DNA of 64,000 nt from an uncultured Mollicutes bacterium (lineage in GTDB: Bacteria; Bacillota_I; Bacilli_A; Acholeplasmatales; Anaeroplasmataceae). The stretch covers positions 6,724 through 70,723 of the forward strand of contig UQGR01000003.1 in NCBI GenBank assembly GCA_900540705.1, read 5' to 3'. A program made the position numbers and the translations under genes. The notes beneath the pieces were generated by a model. The model searched no databases and was not told the DNA's origin. It saw nothing but the letters and a program-made list of their open reading frames with translations. Below, piece by piece: positions 30,158 through 40,600 of this stretch. The stretch's first letter is position 1; each line of letters opens with the position of its first letter.

Positions 30158-30526
30158 ATGAGAATAGGTATAGATTTAGTAGAGCATAAGGATATTATCC
30201 AAAAGGATGAGCGCTTTATTCAAAGAGTTCTTTCAGAAAAGGAATATGAGTATTATGCAACCATAGGAAATAAAAAAAGAAGAATAGAATATGTAGCGTC
30301 CAGGTTTGCCTGTAAGGAAGCTATTTTTAAATGCTTTCAGGAGTCTGAGACCGGGTATAATTTTAAGGATATATCTATTCTAAATAAAAAAAATGGAGCT
30401 CCCTATATCCTTATATTAAATAAGGAATCCAAGCTCCAAATCAGTCTGTCTCATACAGATAATTATAGTATTGCTGTGGCTATTCTTCCATCAGATGATG
30501 ACGATTCGGTAAGAATAGGGCAATAA
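30158..30526 (+). CDS. acpS: Holo-[acyl-carrier-protein] synthase
   Basis: 122 residues with the Mg/CoA-binding IGIDLVEH (Asp near residue 6) and FACKEAIFK (Glu of FxxKEA) motifs and a C-terminal LQISLSHTDNYSIAVAI strand. It transfers 4'-phosphopantetheine from CoA to acyl carrier protein. Its start follows whiA's stop immediately (TAAATG), so it is the last gene of the hprK-lgt-whiA unit. The 3' end overlaps the convergent DUF378 gene by 47 bases; the C-terminal tail after VAIL is acidic (SDDDDS). Confidence 0.95.
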   Translation: MRIGIDLVEHKDIIQKDERFIQRVLSEKEYEYYATIGNKKRRIEYVASRFACKEAIFKCFQESETGYNFKDISILNKKNGAPYILILNKESKLQISLSHTDNYSIAVAILPSDDDDSVRIGQ

Positions 30527-30692
30527 TATTAAATAAGGCACATACACCAATAAAAATATAAACTACTCTTGTCGCAATAGAATTTTCCTGAAATAGCCAG
30601 GTGACAAGATTAAAATTAAATATTCCTACTAAAGCCCATGCGATACCACCAATAATGGTAAATGCGAGGGCTATTTTTTGTAATATAGACAT
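30480..30692 (-). CDS. DUF378 (YuzA-like) small membrane protein
   Basis: 70 residues, two hydrophobic helices (about 7-27 and 42-62) with the family pattern IIGGIAWALVGIFNFNLV and VYIFIGVCALFNI. GAGGAGGAAT upstream on the minus strand is a good ribosome site. DUF378 proteins (such as YuzA of Bacillus) have no known role. The last 47 bases lie within the acpS coding end on the other strand. Confidence 0.88.
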   Translation of the reverse strand: MSILQKIALAFTIIGGIAWALVGIFNFNLVTWLFQENSIATRVVYIFIGVCALFNIIALFLPNRHHLMEE

Positions 30693-30799
30693 TTCTAATT
30701 CCTCCTCTATGCTTTAGTTTTAACGAAATGAGGGTATTTTATGCATACGCTATCTTTTTACTGCATATTGTTTATTGATTATAGAAGATGGGTGGAAAA

Positions 30800-31753
30800 A
30801 TGAAAAGAATAATTGGATTAATTTTGTTGAGTTTAGTTTTATTAACCGGATGTAAAAGCAAAGAGAATGTAGATGAGGTAACCAGAGTCACTAATTATTT
30901 ATCTGGATTAAGCTCATATAGCTTAACCTCTAATATGACGATAAATCGTCCAGATAAGAATGTGAGTCTAAAGGTAGATGTGGATTATTTATCTCCTAAA
31001 TATTATAAGGTTTGCTTCAAAGGAGATAATGAGCAGATGATCATCAAAAATGATAGTGGTGTTTTTGTGATTACCCCTTCCCTGAACAAAGAATTTAGAT
31101 TTGACAGTAACTGGCCGTTAAACAGCTCCCATGCTTATCTGCTAGAGGCAATCAATAAGGATATTAAGGCTGATTCTGAGGCGTCAGGCTCCTTAGATGG
31201 GACGAATATCGTTGTGGAATGTAAGATTACCCACAAGACAAATCAGAAGCTAGAAAAGATGCGTTATGTTTGTGATGCAAACTATAATCCGAAAAAAACA
31301 GTCTTTTTAAATAAGAATAATGAAGAGGTTATCGTTGTAGATTTTGACACCTTTACCCCAAACAGCAATTTAGGAAAGGATAACTTTAATGAGAAAAAGT
31401 ATCTTGGCAAGCAGGAGGAAAAACCAGGAGAAGAGGAAACCTCTCTTAGTATTACAGCAGGCTATGTAATGGACGGCTGCACACTTGCTTCCTCCAGTAA
31501 GGGAGAAAATACTACGATTCTATGCTATAGCGGAGAAACCGCCTATACCATCATCGTTTCTAAGGTTGAGGTTTCTGATGAGGTTGTCGCTATAGATACC
31601 TATGATGATGTGGAATTCCTCGCTTGTGGTCTTGGCTTCCTGAGCAGTAATACCATGAAATACTACCTTAAGAATTATGAGGTAACAATCTTCTCAGAAA
31701 AGCTGACTGTGGATGATTATATCAATATTGCAAACAGTATTACGCTTGCATAA
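30800..31753 (+). CDS. Lipoprotein with LolA/GerS-like fold
   Basis: 317 residues. The lipobox LLTGC (Cys near residue 19) after a basic hydrophobic signal marks a lipoprotein. The region about 25-190 (YLSGLSSYSLTSNMTI, VDYLSPKYYKVCF, IIKNDSGVFVITP) matches the outer-membrane-lipoprotein-carrier-like fold seen in sporulation lipoproteins such as GerS of clostridia; this is fold-level recognition. ATG 30800 is chosen over 30788 because GGTGG lies just upstream and the signal peptide then starts MKRIIG. A good terminator follows. Confidence 0.65.
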   Translation: MKRIIGLILLSLVLLTGCKSKENVDEVTRVTNYLSGLSSYSLTSNMTINRPDKNVSLKVDVDYLSPKYYKVCFKGDNEQMIIKNDSGVFVITPSLNKEFRFDSNWPLNSSHAYLLEAINKDIKADSEASGSLDGTNIVVECKITHKTNQKLEKMRYVCDANYNPKKTVFLNKNNEEVIVVDFDTFTPNSNLGKDNFNEKKYLGKQEEKPGEEETSLSITAGYVMDGCTLASSSKGENTTILCYSGETAYTIIVSKVEVSDEVVAIDTYDDVEFLACGLGFLSSNTMKYYLKNYEVTIFSEKLTVDDYINIANSITLA

Positions 31754-31759
31754 AACTAG

Positions 31760-31785
31760 AATACTCCTTAGGGGGTATTTTTTTT
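31760..31785 (+). terminator. Intrinsic terminator after the LolA-like lipoprotein gene
   Basis: AATACTCC (31760-31767), loop TTA, GGGGGTATT (31771-31779), then eight T in all. Confidence 0.85.
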
Positions 31786-31920
31786 AGTTCCTTGGAAAAA
31801 ATAGGAATAGGGGGATTTGTAAAATGTCTAGGGGAAAAGAATAAAAATAGTGATTTTCCTTGAATTTAGTAGGATTTTATTTTATAATATATTAGATGTT
31901 TAAATTAGGAGGAATTGAAT

Positions 31921-32613
31921 TTGGCTAGAGCAGTTAGAAAGGTGTCTCGTGCTAATACGAAGGCTCAAAAAAAGGATAAAAAATTAAGCAAGAAATGGAT
32001 CATCAGCATCGTTTCTGTTGTTTTATTAATTTGTATAGGTGTAGGAGTAGGGCTAGGTGTTTATTATACAAATCAGCCAGAGGAAGCCTATGTTTCTGAT
32101 AAAATATATTTTAGTGAACCTATAAAGGATACGAATGGAAATGAGGTTACCTTTAATAAGGAAAACTATCAGGCCATTCAGCGTTATATTGATAAGGGAA
32201 CAATTTCTGAGCATACTTTTATTTTTGTATATGACGGAAGTGCCTACTATGCAGATGAACAGGACGAGGATAACTATAATAAGGATTACGTGGAGCTTAT
32301 GACACGTTTGGCAGACCTACAGTATACCGTAAATACGGCAAAGGCTGCAGGACAGAGTGTTGAGCTTTATGTGGTTGACGTTCATGTGGATAGTGCTGTA
32401 AATGCAGGAATATTATCTGACTCTTCCTTTGGCTCCTTGGTTTCTGAGGACAAGGTTAGTTATGAACCAGCGTTTATTTATATTGAAGGAGATCAGTTTA
32501 AGGCAGAAGTTGAATATGATGGTCAGACGCACAAAATATCTACAAGTGTTTGGACGGATGTTTTCAATTCATCTATCCGCTTTGCAATAAACTTTATCAA
32601 TAGTTTAAATTAA
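31921..32613 (+). CDS. Single-helix anchored extracytoplasmic protein, unknown function
   Basis: 230 residues from a TTG start at 31921; AGGAGG at 31907-31912 is eight bases upstream, whereas the TTG at 31915 is only two bases away. The basic N-terminus (AQKKDKKLSKKW) precedes one helix (about residues 24-47) rich in glycine and valine. The remaining about 180 residues are acidic, probably outside the cell, with a VELYVVDVHVD strand in a possible alpha/beta (thioredoxin-like?) fold, but no CxxC. A hairpin terminator follows. No family is recognised. Confidence 0.65.
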   Translation: MARAVRKVSRANTKAQKKDKKLSKKWIISIVSVVLLICIGVGVGLGVYYTNQPEEAYVSDKIYFSEPIKDTNGNEVTFNKENYQAIQRYIDKGTISEHTFIFVYDGSAYYADEQDEDNYNKDYVELMTRLADLQYTVNTAKAAGQSVELYVVDVHVDSAVNAGILSDSSFGSLVSEDKVSYEPAFIYIEGDQFKAEVEYDGQTHKISTSVWTDVFNSSIRFAINFINSLN

Positions 32614-32618
32614 CAGAT

Positions 32619-32648
32619 AAGCCTTCATTTTGAAGGCTTTCTATTTTT
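32619..32648 (+). terminator. Intrinsic terminator before tex
   Basis: AAGCCTTC (32619-32626) pairs with GAAGGCTT (32632-32639), followed by TCTATTTTT. Confidence 0.8.
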
Positions 32649-32664
32649 CTAGGAGGTGTATACT

Positions 32665-34833
32665 ATGAATGAAAGAATTATAAAAGAAATTGCAGAAAAG
32701 CTGAAGGTCAAAATAGAACAGGTTCAAGCCGCTTTAGAGCTTTTACAGGATGATAAAACAGTAGCCTTTATTGCCCGCTATAGAAAGGAAGCTACAGGTG
32801 GTTTGGATGAGGAACAAATCCGTGTAATTGATGATGAATATCAATATGGATTATCCCTTCAAAAACGTAAGGATGATGTAATTCGTCTTATTGAGGAAAA
32901 GGGACTTTTAACCGAGGAGCTCAAACAGGAAATATTAGATGCAGAGAAATTGATAGAGGTTGAGGATTTATATCGTCCTTATAAGGAAAAGAAAAAGACA
33001 AAGGCTACCACGGCAATTGCGTTAGGCTTAGAGCCTTTGGCGGATATCATGCTGCAGCTTCTTCCTAAGGGAGATAAGGAGGCCATTGCTAGGGAATATA
33101 TTACGGATAAGGTTCCTACAGTGGAGGAGGCTATCACTCAGGCCAAATATATTGTGGCTGAAAAAATTTCTGATAATGCTGAATATCGTAAACATATTCG
33201 TGAAGCTGCATTAAAGTATGGAACCATCAGTTCAAAGAAAAAGAACAATGAGCTAGACCCAGAAGAAAAATATAAAAATTATTATGAGGCTACAGAGAAA
33301 ATAGCCTTCATTAAACCCCATCGTATTTTAGCCTTAAATCGGGCTGAGAATGAGGATGTCATTACAGTGAATGTAGAATTACAGCCTGAGCGTGATGTGG
33401 AATATATTCGCTACAATGTAACCCATAATCGTACCTCTATATTTAATGATGAGATTGTGGAGTCTATTCAGGATGCCTATAAAAGACTGATTGCCCCTTC
33501 CATTGAACGAGAGATTCGGTCTATCCTATCTGAGAAGGCAGAAGACCAGGCCATTCATATATTTTCTCTTAATCTTCAGCATTTGTTATTGCAGGCTCCA
33601 ATGAAGGGGCATGTCGTACTTGGTGTCGACCCAGCGTTTAGAACAGGCTGTAAGCTGGCTGTGATTTCTCCAAATTCCAAGGTGTTAGAAATTGGTGTGA
33701 TTTATCCAAATGAAAAATCTAAGGGAGCCAGTGTTGACCCAAGACAGGTAGAAAAATCAAAACGTACTATCATTGATTTTATCAAAAAATATAATGTCGA
33801 GATTATCGCTATAGGAAATGGAACGGCTAGCCGTGAAACAGAAAGCTTTATTGCAGAGGTCATTAAGGAAAGCAAATTAGAGGCAAAATATGTTGTCGTA
33901 AGTGAGGCTGGAGCCTCTGTGTACTCTGCTTCCCCTCTTGCTATGGAGGAGTTTCCAGACCTTTCTGTTGAGCAGAGATCTGCGATTTCCATTGCCAGAA
34001 GAATCCAAGATCCTCTTGCTGAGCTTGTAAAGATAGACCCTAAGTCCATTGGAGTTGGCCAATATCAGCATGATGTTGCTCAAAACAAGCTTTCTAAGTC
34101 CTTAGAGGATGTTGTAGTGGATGCCGTTAACAAGGTGGGAGTGAATTTGAATACCTGCTCTCCATCTCTTTTGAGCTATGTTTCTGGTCTTTCTAAGGGT
34201 GTTGCTAAAAATATCATAGAGTATCGAGAAAAGAATGACAGGTTTGCGAGTCGAGAAGAATTAAAAAAGGTTGCAAAGCTAGGGCCTAAGACGTATGAAC
34301 AATGCGTGGGATTCCTAAGAATTCTTGGGGGAAATAATCCACTGGATATGACCTCAATTCACCCAGAGAGCTATGAAAAGGCAGAAAAGCTTTTACAGCT
34401 TATGAATCTGACGACTGCTGACCTTGGAACAGAACAGATGAAGGAAGAGGTTGCCAAATTAGACCGTTTAAGTCTTCAAAAGGAAATCGACATTGACGCT
34501 TATACGCTCAATGATATCCTAGACGCCTTTGTGACGCCTTTAAGAGATATCCGAGATAATTATCCTGGGTTAAAGCTAAGAAGCGATATAATGCATTTTG
34601 AGGATATTAAAATAGGGGATGAGTTGGATGGCATTGTCCGTAATGTAGTGGATTTTGGTGCCTTTGTAGATTGTGGTGTAAAGTATGACGGATTAATTCA
34701 TATCTCTAAAATGTCTACTCAAAAGATCAATCATCCTTCAGACCTTTTAAATGTTGGAGATGAGGTTCATGCCTATGTCATAGATATTGATTATCAAAAG
34801 CATAAGCTAGGACTCGCTTTATATAAAATGTAA
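32665..34833 (+). CDS. tex: Tex family transcription accessory / RNA-binding protein
   Basis: 722 residues. It has the Tex order: N-terminal helical domain (FIARYRKEATGGLDEEQ), YqgF-like RNase H fold (VLGVDPAFRTGCKLAV, AIGNGTASRETE), helix-hairpin-helix repeats (LSKGVAKNIIEYREKNDRF) and a C-terminal S1 domain (GIVRNVVDFGAFVDCGVKYD, about 650-722). ATG 32665 is chosen as AGGAGG at 32651-32656 is eight bases before it; the in-frame GTG at 32656 overlaps that site. Tex proteins bind nucleic acid and affect transcription. Confidence 0.96.
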   Translation: MNERIIKEIAEKLKVKIEQVQAALELLQDDKTVAFIARYRKEATGGLDEEQIRVIDDEYQYGLSLQKRKDDVIRLIEEKGLLTEELKQEILDAEKLIEVEDLYRPYKEKKKTKATTAIALGLEPLADIMLQLLPKGDKEAIAREYITDKVPTVEEAITQAKYIVAEKISDNAEYRKHIREAALKYGTISSKKKNNELDPEEKYKNYYEATEKIAFIKPHRILALNRAENEDVITVNVELQPERDVEYIRYNVTHNRTSIFNDEIVESIQDAYKRLIAPSIEREIRSILSEKAEDQAIHIFSLNLQHLLLQAPMKGHVVLGVDPAFRTGCKLAVISPNSKVLEIGVIYPNEKSKGASVDPRQVEKSKRTIIDFIKKYNVEIIAIGNGTASRETESFIAEVIKESKLEAKYVVVSEAGASVYSASPLAMEEFPDLSVEQRSAISIARRIQDPLAELVKIDPKSIGVGQYQHDVAQNKLSKSLEDVVVDAVNKVGVNLNTCSPSLLSYVSGLSKGVAKNIIEYREKNDRFASREELKKVAKLGPKTYEQCVGFLRILGGNNPLDMTSIHPESYEKAEKLLQLMNLTTADLGTEQMKEEVAKLDRLSLQKEIDIDAYTLNDILDAFVTPLRDIRDNYPGLKLRSDIMHFEDIKIGDELDGIVRNVVDFGAFVDCGVKYDGLIHISKMSTQKINHPSDLLNVGDEVHAYVIDIDYQKHKLGLALYKM

Positions 34834-34837
34834 AAAG

Positions 34838-34880
34838 AAAAAAGAAAATCCCTTACCTTTTGGTAGGGGATTTTCTTGTT
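34838..34880. terminator. Bidirectional terminator between tex and the giant lipoprotein gene
   Basis: GAAAATCCCTTACC (34844-34857) pairs with GGTAGGGGATTTTC (34862-34875) around a TTTT loop, with A-rich and T-rich flanks; it serves both convergent units. Confidence 0.9.
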
Positions 34881-37678
34881 TAATCACTATAAGGTCTTGC
34901 CCAGTTTAATGTTCCATTATACCAGCTAGAGAATTTATCCTCTTTATTATAGCTTTGAGATGTTCTTATTAGATAGCCTTCATAGTTTTCTAATTGCTTT
35001 GCCATCAAAGAATTGCCATCGGCAATAATGATATTTAATTCCTGGAATAATAGGAAATTCTGGAAACCAGCAGAAGTATATCTAGTAATGGATTCTGAGA
35101 ACATAGCGCTCAATACATCACGTAGAGTAGAGTCAAAGGTTGAAGTTGCACCATTCTGCTGCTGAACATAGAAAGTGAACAGCTGATTCATGGTTGCTTC
35201 CTTACCATCCTCATTGTAGGTGTCTGGTACAACAACATAGATATTGTCCTCTGTTGTGTCCTTATCCAGTTCATTTAATAGAATCTGAATATTTTTCTGA
35301 TATCCGTTTGTATCACTAGAAGAAGTATTCTTGGTTGTACCCTGCTCTTCATAGCTGTTAACCACAATCATATGATATCCAAATTCAGTACTACAAATGT
35401 CATCCATAGTTTCAGGGGACTTGTCTAGACTATTCACAAAGTAGAAGATAGGCTTATCCTTGTCAATGGAAACCTTATTCTCAGAAACCTTAGTATAAAG
35501 CTTCTTGACATAATCTCCAAACTCTTTTACATAGTTTCCTACATTACTTTGAGTTGTATCTCCACCTGAGGATAGAGATTCTACCTTTAATAAGAAGTTG
35601 TAATTCTTATACTTTGCCCAAGTTACACCCTCCTCAGAGAACAGAGGAGCATTTTTATTATAAGCAGTAACGATGTAATTTAAAATCTCCATTAAGTCAT
35701 TAGACTTAGTTAATTCCTCACAATTGGCTTCCTTATAAATCGCTCTAGATAATTGTAATAAAGCCTCATAGAACTTGTCTTTATCATCAATATTCTTTAG
35801 GAAATCCTTTGGATCATCTGGGCTTCCATCTCCATCATCATCAATGTAAATCAGAAGGTGGTCAATATTGATAGAGAATAAGTTTTCTTTATTCTTATTT
35901 CCAGCATCAAGAATATTTTGAAGAATATTCAGCTTATCATAGTTGATTTCATGAGTATAATTGCCATCTGCATCCTTGACAGCCCATTCATCAAATACTC
36001 TTTGATTTAAATAAGCCGTTTTTGCATTCTCAGCAAGCTTGTTGTATTTATATACGTCATCACGATTTGTATATCCAAAATTAGCAAGTAAATATAGCTC
36101 TAATCCAACGGCAGAAGGATAAGCCGTATTCTCATTTTTCTCAAAAGAAGAAATGGACTTATCAAGCTCAGCCTCTAAATCATTGATTTTATCAGAGTCA
36201 AGGAATTTGTCCTTAAGATCATATACATAATCTAAAACCAACTGATCAACAACAATGGTTAAACCACTAAGCTTGGTTTGGTCGTTATAGAAGTCTTGTA
36301 CAGAATATGTATAGGTCTCCTGAGTACTAGATTCTGAGTTTGTTACAGCAATCTTGAAGATGTTGTCATTATCAAACTTAGAAGGATCAATTAATTCATA
36401 TTCCTTATCATAATCTCCTTTGAATTTAAATTCAAAGAATGGATCATAAACTTCAATATCTGCAGCCTTTATTCTCTTACTTAAAATAGTAGTAGTGTAG
36501 GAAGAAACCTTATTATCAATTAATTTTTCACGGATTTCTGCCTTTAGCTTAGTAAATTCCTCAGCATTTTTAGCTTCTAAATCGTCCCATTCAATGACTT
36601 CACTATTATCACTGATGCCAAAGCGCTTATTGATATCAAATTCAGTTTTACCACGATAAACCATGACATATTTATTGTTTTGGTTAAATGGTTCTTTTAT
36701 GTATTGGCCATCTTCATCTAAAGTCGTAGTAACAAGATTTTTTACAGAAGAAGAAATGCTAGTAAGCTCATCCTTATCCTCTGTAACCTCAAATACAGTT
36801 TTAGAGGAGTCGTTAGAATTTGCGAATGGGTCAGTAAGCTCTAGCTGGCTTCTGTAATTATAATAGGTATTATATAGCTTGGCATAGAAGGTTAATGCAT
36901 TTGCATCATTCAATGGTCCAAGCTCATTTTCTACAGCGGCAATTGCGTTTCTTGCCTCGTTCAAATTGTTAAATTGAATTATGATTGCTCGGTAGGTACC
37001 ATAGGTCTTAGTATTAGATTCATAGTAGCTTTTTAGGTTGGCTGGTGAAATATAATTGCTGTTGGTAACAAGCTTCTTTTCGTCATCCTCAATTCTTTCA
37101 GAATCTACTATTTTTTCTAAGGCATCCTTAGCAGCCTTACGAACTGCAATATTAATTAAAGCCTCATCTATAATTTCCTGAGGGATATAAGTGAATTTCA
37201 CTTTATCATTTTCGATAGAATACTTGATATCTTCCTTCGTCAGAAGTATGCCTCTGTTGTTATATTTATCAATTAGCTTTTCAAATAGAGTAGTTAATTC
37301 ATCCTCATCAAAGGCCTCAATACTATCGGCACTAGAGGTTCCGAAAACGTCAGAAGCATAGACATCAAATAAATCCTGCTCGTAGTCATTTACTGTTGCA
37401 TCCCCTAAATTGATTTGTCCCTTTACATATTCTAATTCAGAACTAAACAGTGTTGATTTAATTTTATTTAATACGGTTGTATAACCATTTGCACGAAGCT
37501 TAGCATAAAATATATCGTTGGTTACGCTATAATCTCCGCTAGTAGCAATTACTGCAGAAGAATTTAGGTCAGCTGTAGGAACAGAGGTATTTCTTACCTC
37601 AGGCTCCTGACAGGATGCCAAAGAAACCATACATAAGAAGGCAACAAGTAATAAAGATAATTTCTTTAAAGTTTTCAT
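34880..37678 (-). CDS. Giant lipoprotein with foldase (PrsA/SurA)-like features, second of a tandem pair
   Basis: 932 residues. The lipobox LASC (Cys near residue 23) follows a standard signal. Its N-terminal part (SGDYSVTNDIFYAKLR) resembles the SurA/PrsA N-domain opening, and near residue 760 a short STEFGYHMIVVNSY block resembles a parvulin-type PPIase strand (GYHIIxV). The rest is charged, helix-rich and unfamiliar. Its C-terminal about 60 residues (FSESITRYTSAGFQN) align by eye with the neighbour's SPVITRYTGTETQRD. Translation is coupled to that gene by a one-base overlap. PrsA-like proteins are usually about 300 residues, so this is about three times longer. An extracytoplasmic chaperone role is inferred. 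Confidence 0.65.
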   Translation of the reverse strand: MKTLKKLSLLLVAFLCMVSLASCQEPEVRNTSVPTADLNSSAVIATSGDYSVTNDIFYAKLRANGYTTVLNKIKSTLFSSELEYVKGQINLGDATVNDYEQDLFDVYASDVFGTSSADSIEAFDEDELTTLFEKLIDKYNNRGILLTKEDIKYSIENDKVKFTYIPQEIIDEALINIAVRKAAKDALEKIVDSERIEDDEKKLVTNSNYISPANLKSYYESNTKTYGTYRAIIIQFNNLNEARNAIAAVENELGPLNDANALTFYAKLYNTYYNYRSQLELTDPFANSNDSSKTVFEVTEDKDELTSISSSVKNLVTTTLDEDGQYIKEPFNQNNKYVMVYRGKTEFDINKRFGISDNSEVIEWDDLEAKNAEEFTKLKAEIREKLIDNKVSSYTTTILSKRIKAADIEVYDPFFEFKFKGDYDKEYELIDPSKFDNDNIFKIAVTNSESSTQETYTYSVQDFYNDQTKLSGLTIVVDQLVLDYVYDLKDKFLDSDKINDLEAELDKSISSFEKNENTAYPSAVGLELYLLANFGYTNRDDVYKYNKLAENAKTAYLNQRVFDEWAVKDADGNYTHEINYDKLNILQNILDAGNKNKENLFSINIDHLLIYIDDDGDGSPDDPKDFLKNIDDKDKFYEALLQLSRAIYKEANCEELTKSNDLMEILNYIVTAYNKNAPLFSEEGVTWAKYKNYNFLLKVESLSSGGDTTQSNVGNYVKEFGDYVKKLYTKVSENKVSIDKDKPIFYFVNSLDKSPETMDDICSTEFGYHMIVVNSYEEQGTTKNTSSSDTNGYQKNIQILLNELDKDTTEDNIYVVVPDTYNEDGKEATMNQLFTFYVQQQNGATSTFDSTLRDVLSAMFSESITRYTSAGFQNFLLFQELNIIIADGNSLMAKQLENYEGYLIRTSQSYNKEDKFSSWYNGTLNWARPYSD

Positions 37679-40600
37679 TATGCATCCTCTCCTTCATTTA
37701 ATAGAATTTCTCCAACAATCTTTTGAAGATCCTTCCACCAGTTTTCATAGGTCTTTAAGGTGTCTGTTTTATCCTCTTCAAAATATACAGAGATATAATC
37801 ATCTGCTGTATTATGATTGATTTCTAAAATGTTATTATATCTTTCCTGAGCTGCCTCTGAACCAAAGTTCAAAGCACCAGCCTTTTTCTCAATCAAATAA
37901 ATGATGACATCTCTTTGAGTTTCTGTCCCAGTATAACGTGTAATTACAGGTGATAAGAAATTGGTCAATGCAGAAGAGATAGCGGAAGGAGAAAGATTAG
38001 AAGTAGAGCTAGATACATACTCTAATACATATAATCTAATTTGTTCCTTGCTTAATTGTTTTTCGTCATTATAGACGTTTCCAATCTTGCAATATTCTTC
38101 ATTATAGTATACGGATATATCCTTAAATACACCCTCCTTATCGCTTTCTTCCTTAAATTCAGCAGAAGTCTGGAAGTCAGCAGAGGTGATTAATAATAGG
38201 TTATAGCCATCCTTGGTTTGTAAAATCATATCTGGATTTTCATTTGCCTTACGTAAATCCTCAAGATATTCTGTTGGAGTAGTCTGGTTGATGCTGTAGG
38301 AATCAGATTTAAAGATTTCCAGCATTCTTTCCTTTAATTTAAAATCGATAGAAGTAGTATCATTCTTTGCTTCAATATCAATTAGCTCAACATTTAAGCC
38401 AGCTTTTCTGTAATTAGCCCACTTATTTTCAGGAGCAATTGGATTATCCTCAAATTGTGCTCTTGCAGAGGTGTTGATTTCAGAAATGATATTGCTTAAT
38501 GCTTCAGAATGTGAGCCTGTTGTGGAAGCAAGCTCGTTATAAATTTCATATACTAACTGTTGAGCTAGACGCTTTTGTGATTCTGTCCATTCTGTTACAT
38601 CATCCTTTTCAGAGTCATCGTCTGCATCACGGTATACGACAAGTCTCTTTCCACTGATAGAGAAATAGTTGTTATAAATATTATCGGAATAAGATTTAAA
38701 GAAGTCTAATAATTGGTCAGAGTTATAGTTGGTAAGAAGCTTTGCAGCTGCAGCATTGATACGATAGGTATTATCTATAATCTCATCGATGTTTGCAGTA
38801 TGGAAATAAAGCATCATAAAATTATACTTACCAATAGAAGAAGAATAACCACTTGAAGCATAATAGTCATTGGAGAAGGCAGTTAATACATATTCTACAG
38901 AATCCTTATAGGTATCAATGTCCTTCGCAGTATCTGCATAGGATTTTGTGTTTTTAACTACCTTACGGCTTAGAATATCAATTGCAGTTGTAACGCCGCT
39001 TCTAGCCTCTAAAATGTCATATGCACCACTAAGAAGTGCATTTTCATCTGTTGTATCCTCTACAATATTCAAGTTCCAGGTTTTATTGTCGTATTTTAAG
39101 GTTGCCAACACATTTGGATTTGGGGCAGAACCATATGTTTTAGAATAGTTGGAATTGCCAGTTGCATAGGAAATCTCTAATGCCTCATCATAAATGCTTA
39201 CAGCAACAGAATCTGTACGCTCCTTTACGGCAGAATCAATAGCGGTCTGTGTAATTTTATCCTGCTTTAAAAGCTTTTCAATTTCAGCCTTTAATTCTGT
39301 GTCCTTGGCAATGCTTTCATATAGATCATCATCTACTGTATTCTTATTGTAGATATCCTCATACTTATCCTCACCCTGAGAGAACTTGAAGGCAATCCAG
39401 TAGGAACTGTTATAGGTTTGAACACTTGTAGAGTAGCATAGACTGTCATCGTCCTCATTTTTTTCAGAGCTTAGAGGTAAAGATAATGTTTCATATAGGT
39501 AAGTACTGAAGGAAGAATCAATATCATCGATTTCTTCACGAGTATATAAGGTATCTACATCATAGTTATCCTTTTGAGCAATTAAGGCATCAGAAATTTT
39601 CTTGATTTCTGCTTCCTGATCCTCTATTTCTCCTGATTTATCTCTGATACTGCTTGTAATATTGATTAGCTTTTCTACGGAATCAAAGTTGCTTACATAG
39701 CTTTCATCATAGATATAATTTCTGTAGCCACCATAAAGATAGTTATACATTTGAATATAGATTTGAGCAATCGTAAGTGTATTTAATCTTTGGTATACAC
39801 CTGGTGCCTCTAAATCAGAGGTTGTGAGCTTGTCATAGTAATCACAATATTCTGCGAAATTAGAAACACTGTCAGGCTTTGGTATAAATACTAGGTTTTT
39901 CTTATATTCCTTTAAGCCAAAGGAACGAAGAGTAGAGGTATACTCTGCCTCAGAGGAGAAGTGAATTAAAACAAGATTCAAATCGGCTTGATTGGCAAAT
40001 TCAGCCTTGAATTTAGAGGTATATTCATTTTTGGTGAAATATCCTAAATCATCCTCATTGTCTGTATCTCTATTGTCATAGGCATCCTTGACATCCTCTT
40101 CAAGAACGGCATATGCTAACAATTCCTTTGCCAGTGACTGATAGTATAAATTTTTTAATTGTTTTGCTATAGTAAGATAATTTTCTCTTTTTTCTACTGC
40201 TTCTGTGCAGAACTGATGAAATGGCTTGCCATTGATTTCTTTAAGATTGTACTGGGTATAGATTTCATCAGAATATTTTAAAATTAATTTTTTAGCATCG
40301 TATTTTTCAACGCTTTCAATTTCTTCATAACTATTTTTTGGACTGAAGCTGAAATTGTAGATGTCCTCAATCACATAATCCTCTAATCGTTCTGAGTAGA
40401 AGGACCGAAGCTCACCAAATCTTTCCTCAGTTAAATTTTCTTCGATGCTTGACTTTTCATCATTTGTTAAATCACTAAAGGATTTGTCCATTACTAGAGA
40501 AACCTTTTGTACATAATCCTTCATGACAACCTCAGTGATTTTTTCAGTAAGGATATCCTTAGCTGTCCACTTCAGTTCATTCCAAAGCTCTCCCTTAGTA

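Noticed and set aside
32402..32590. Second-frame ORF within the anchored protein gene
   Set aside because: It overlaps a well-supported gene and has no ribosome site.
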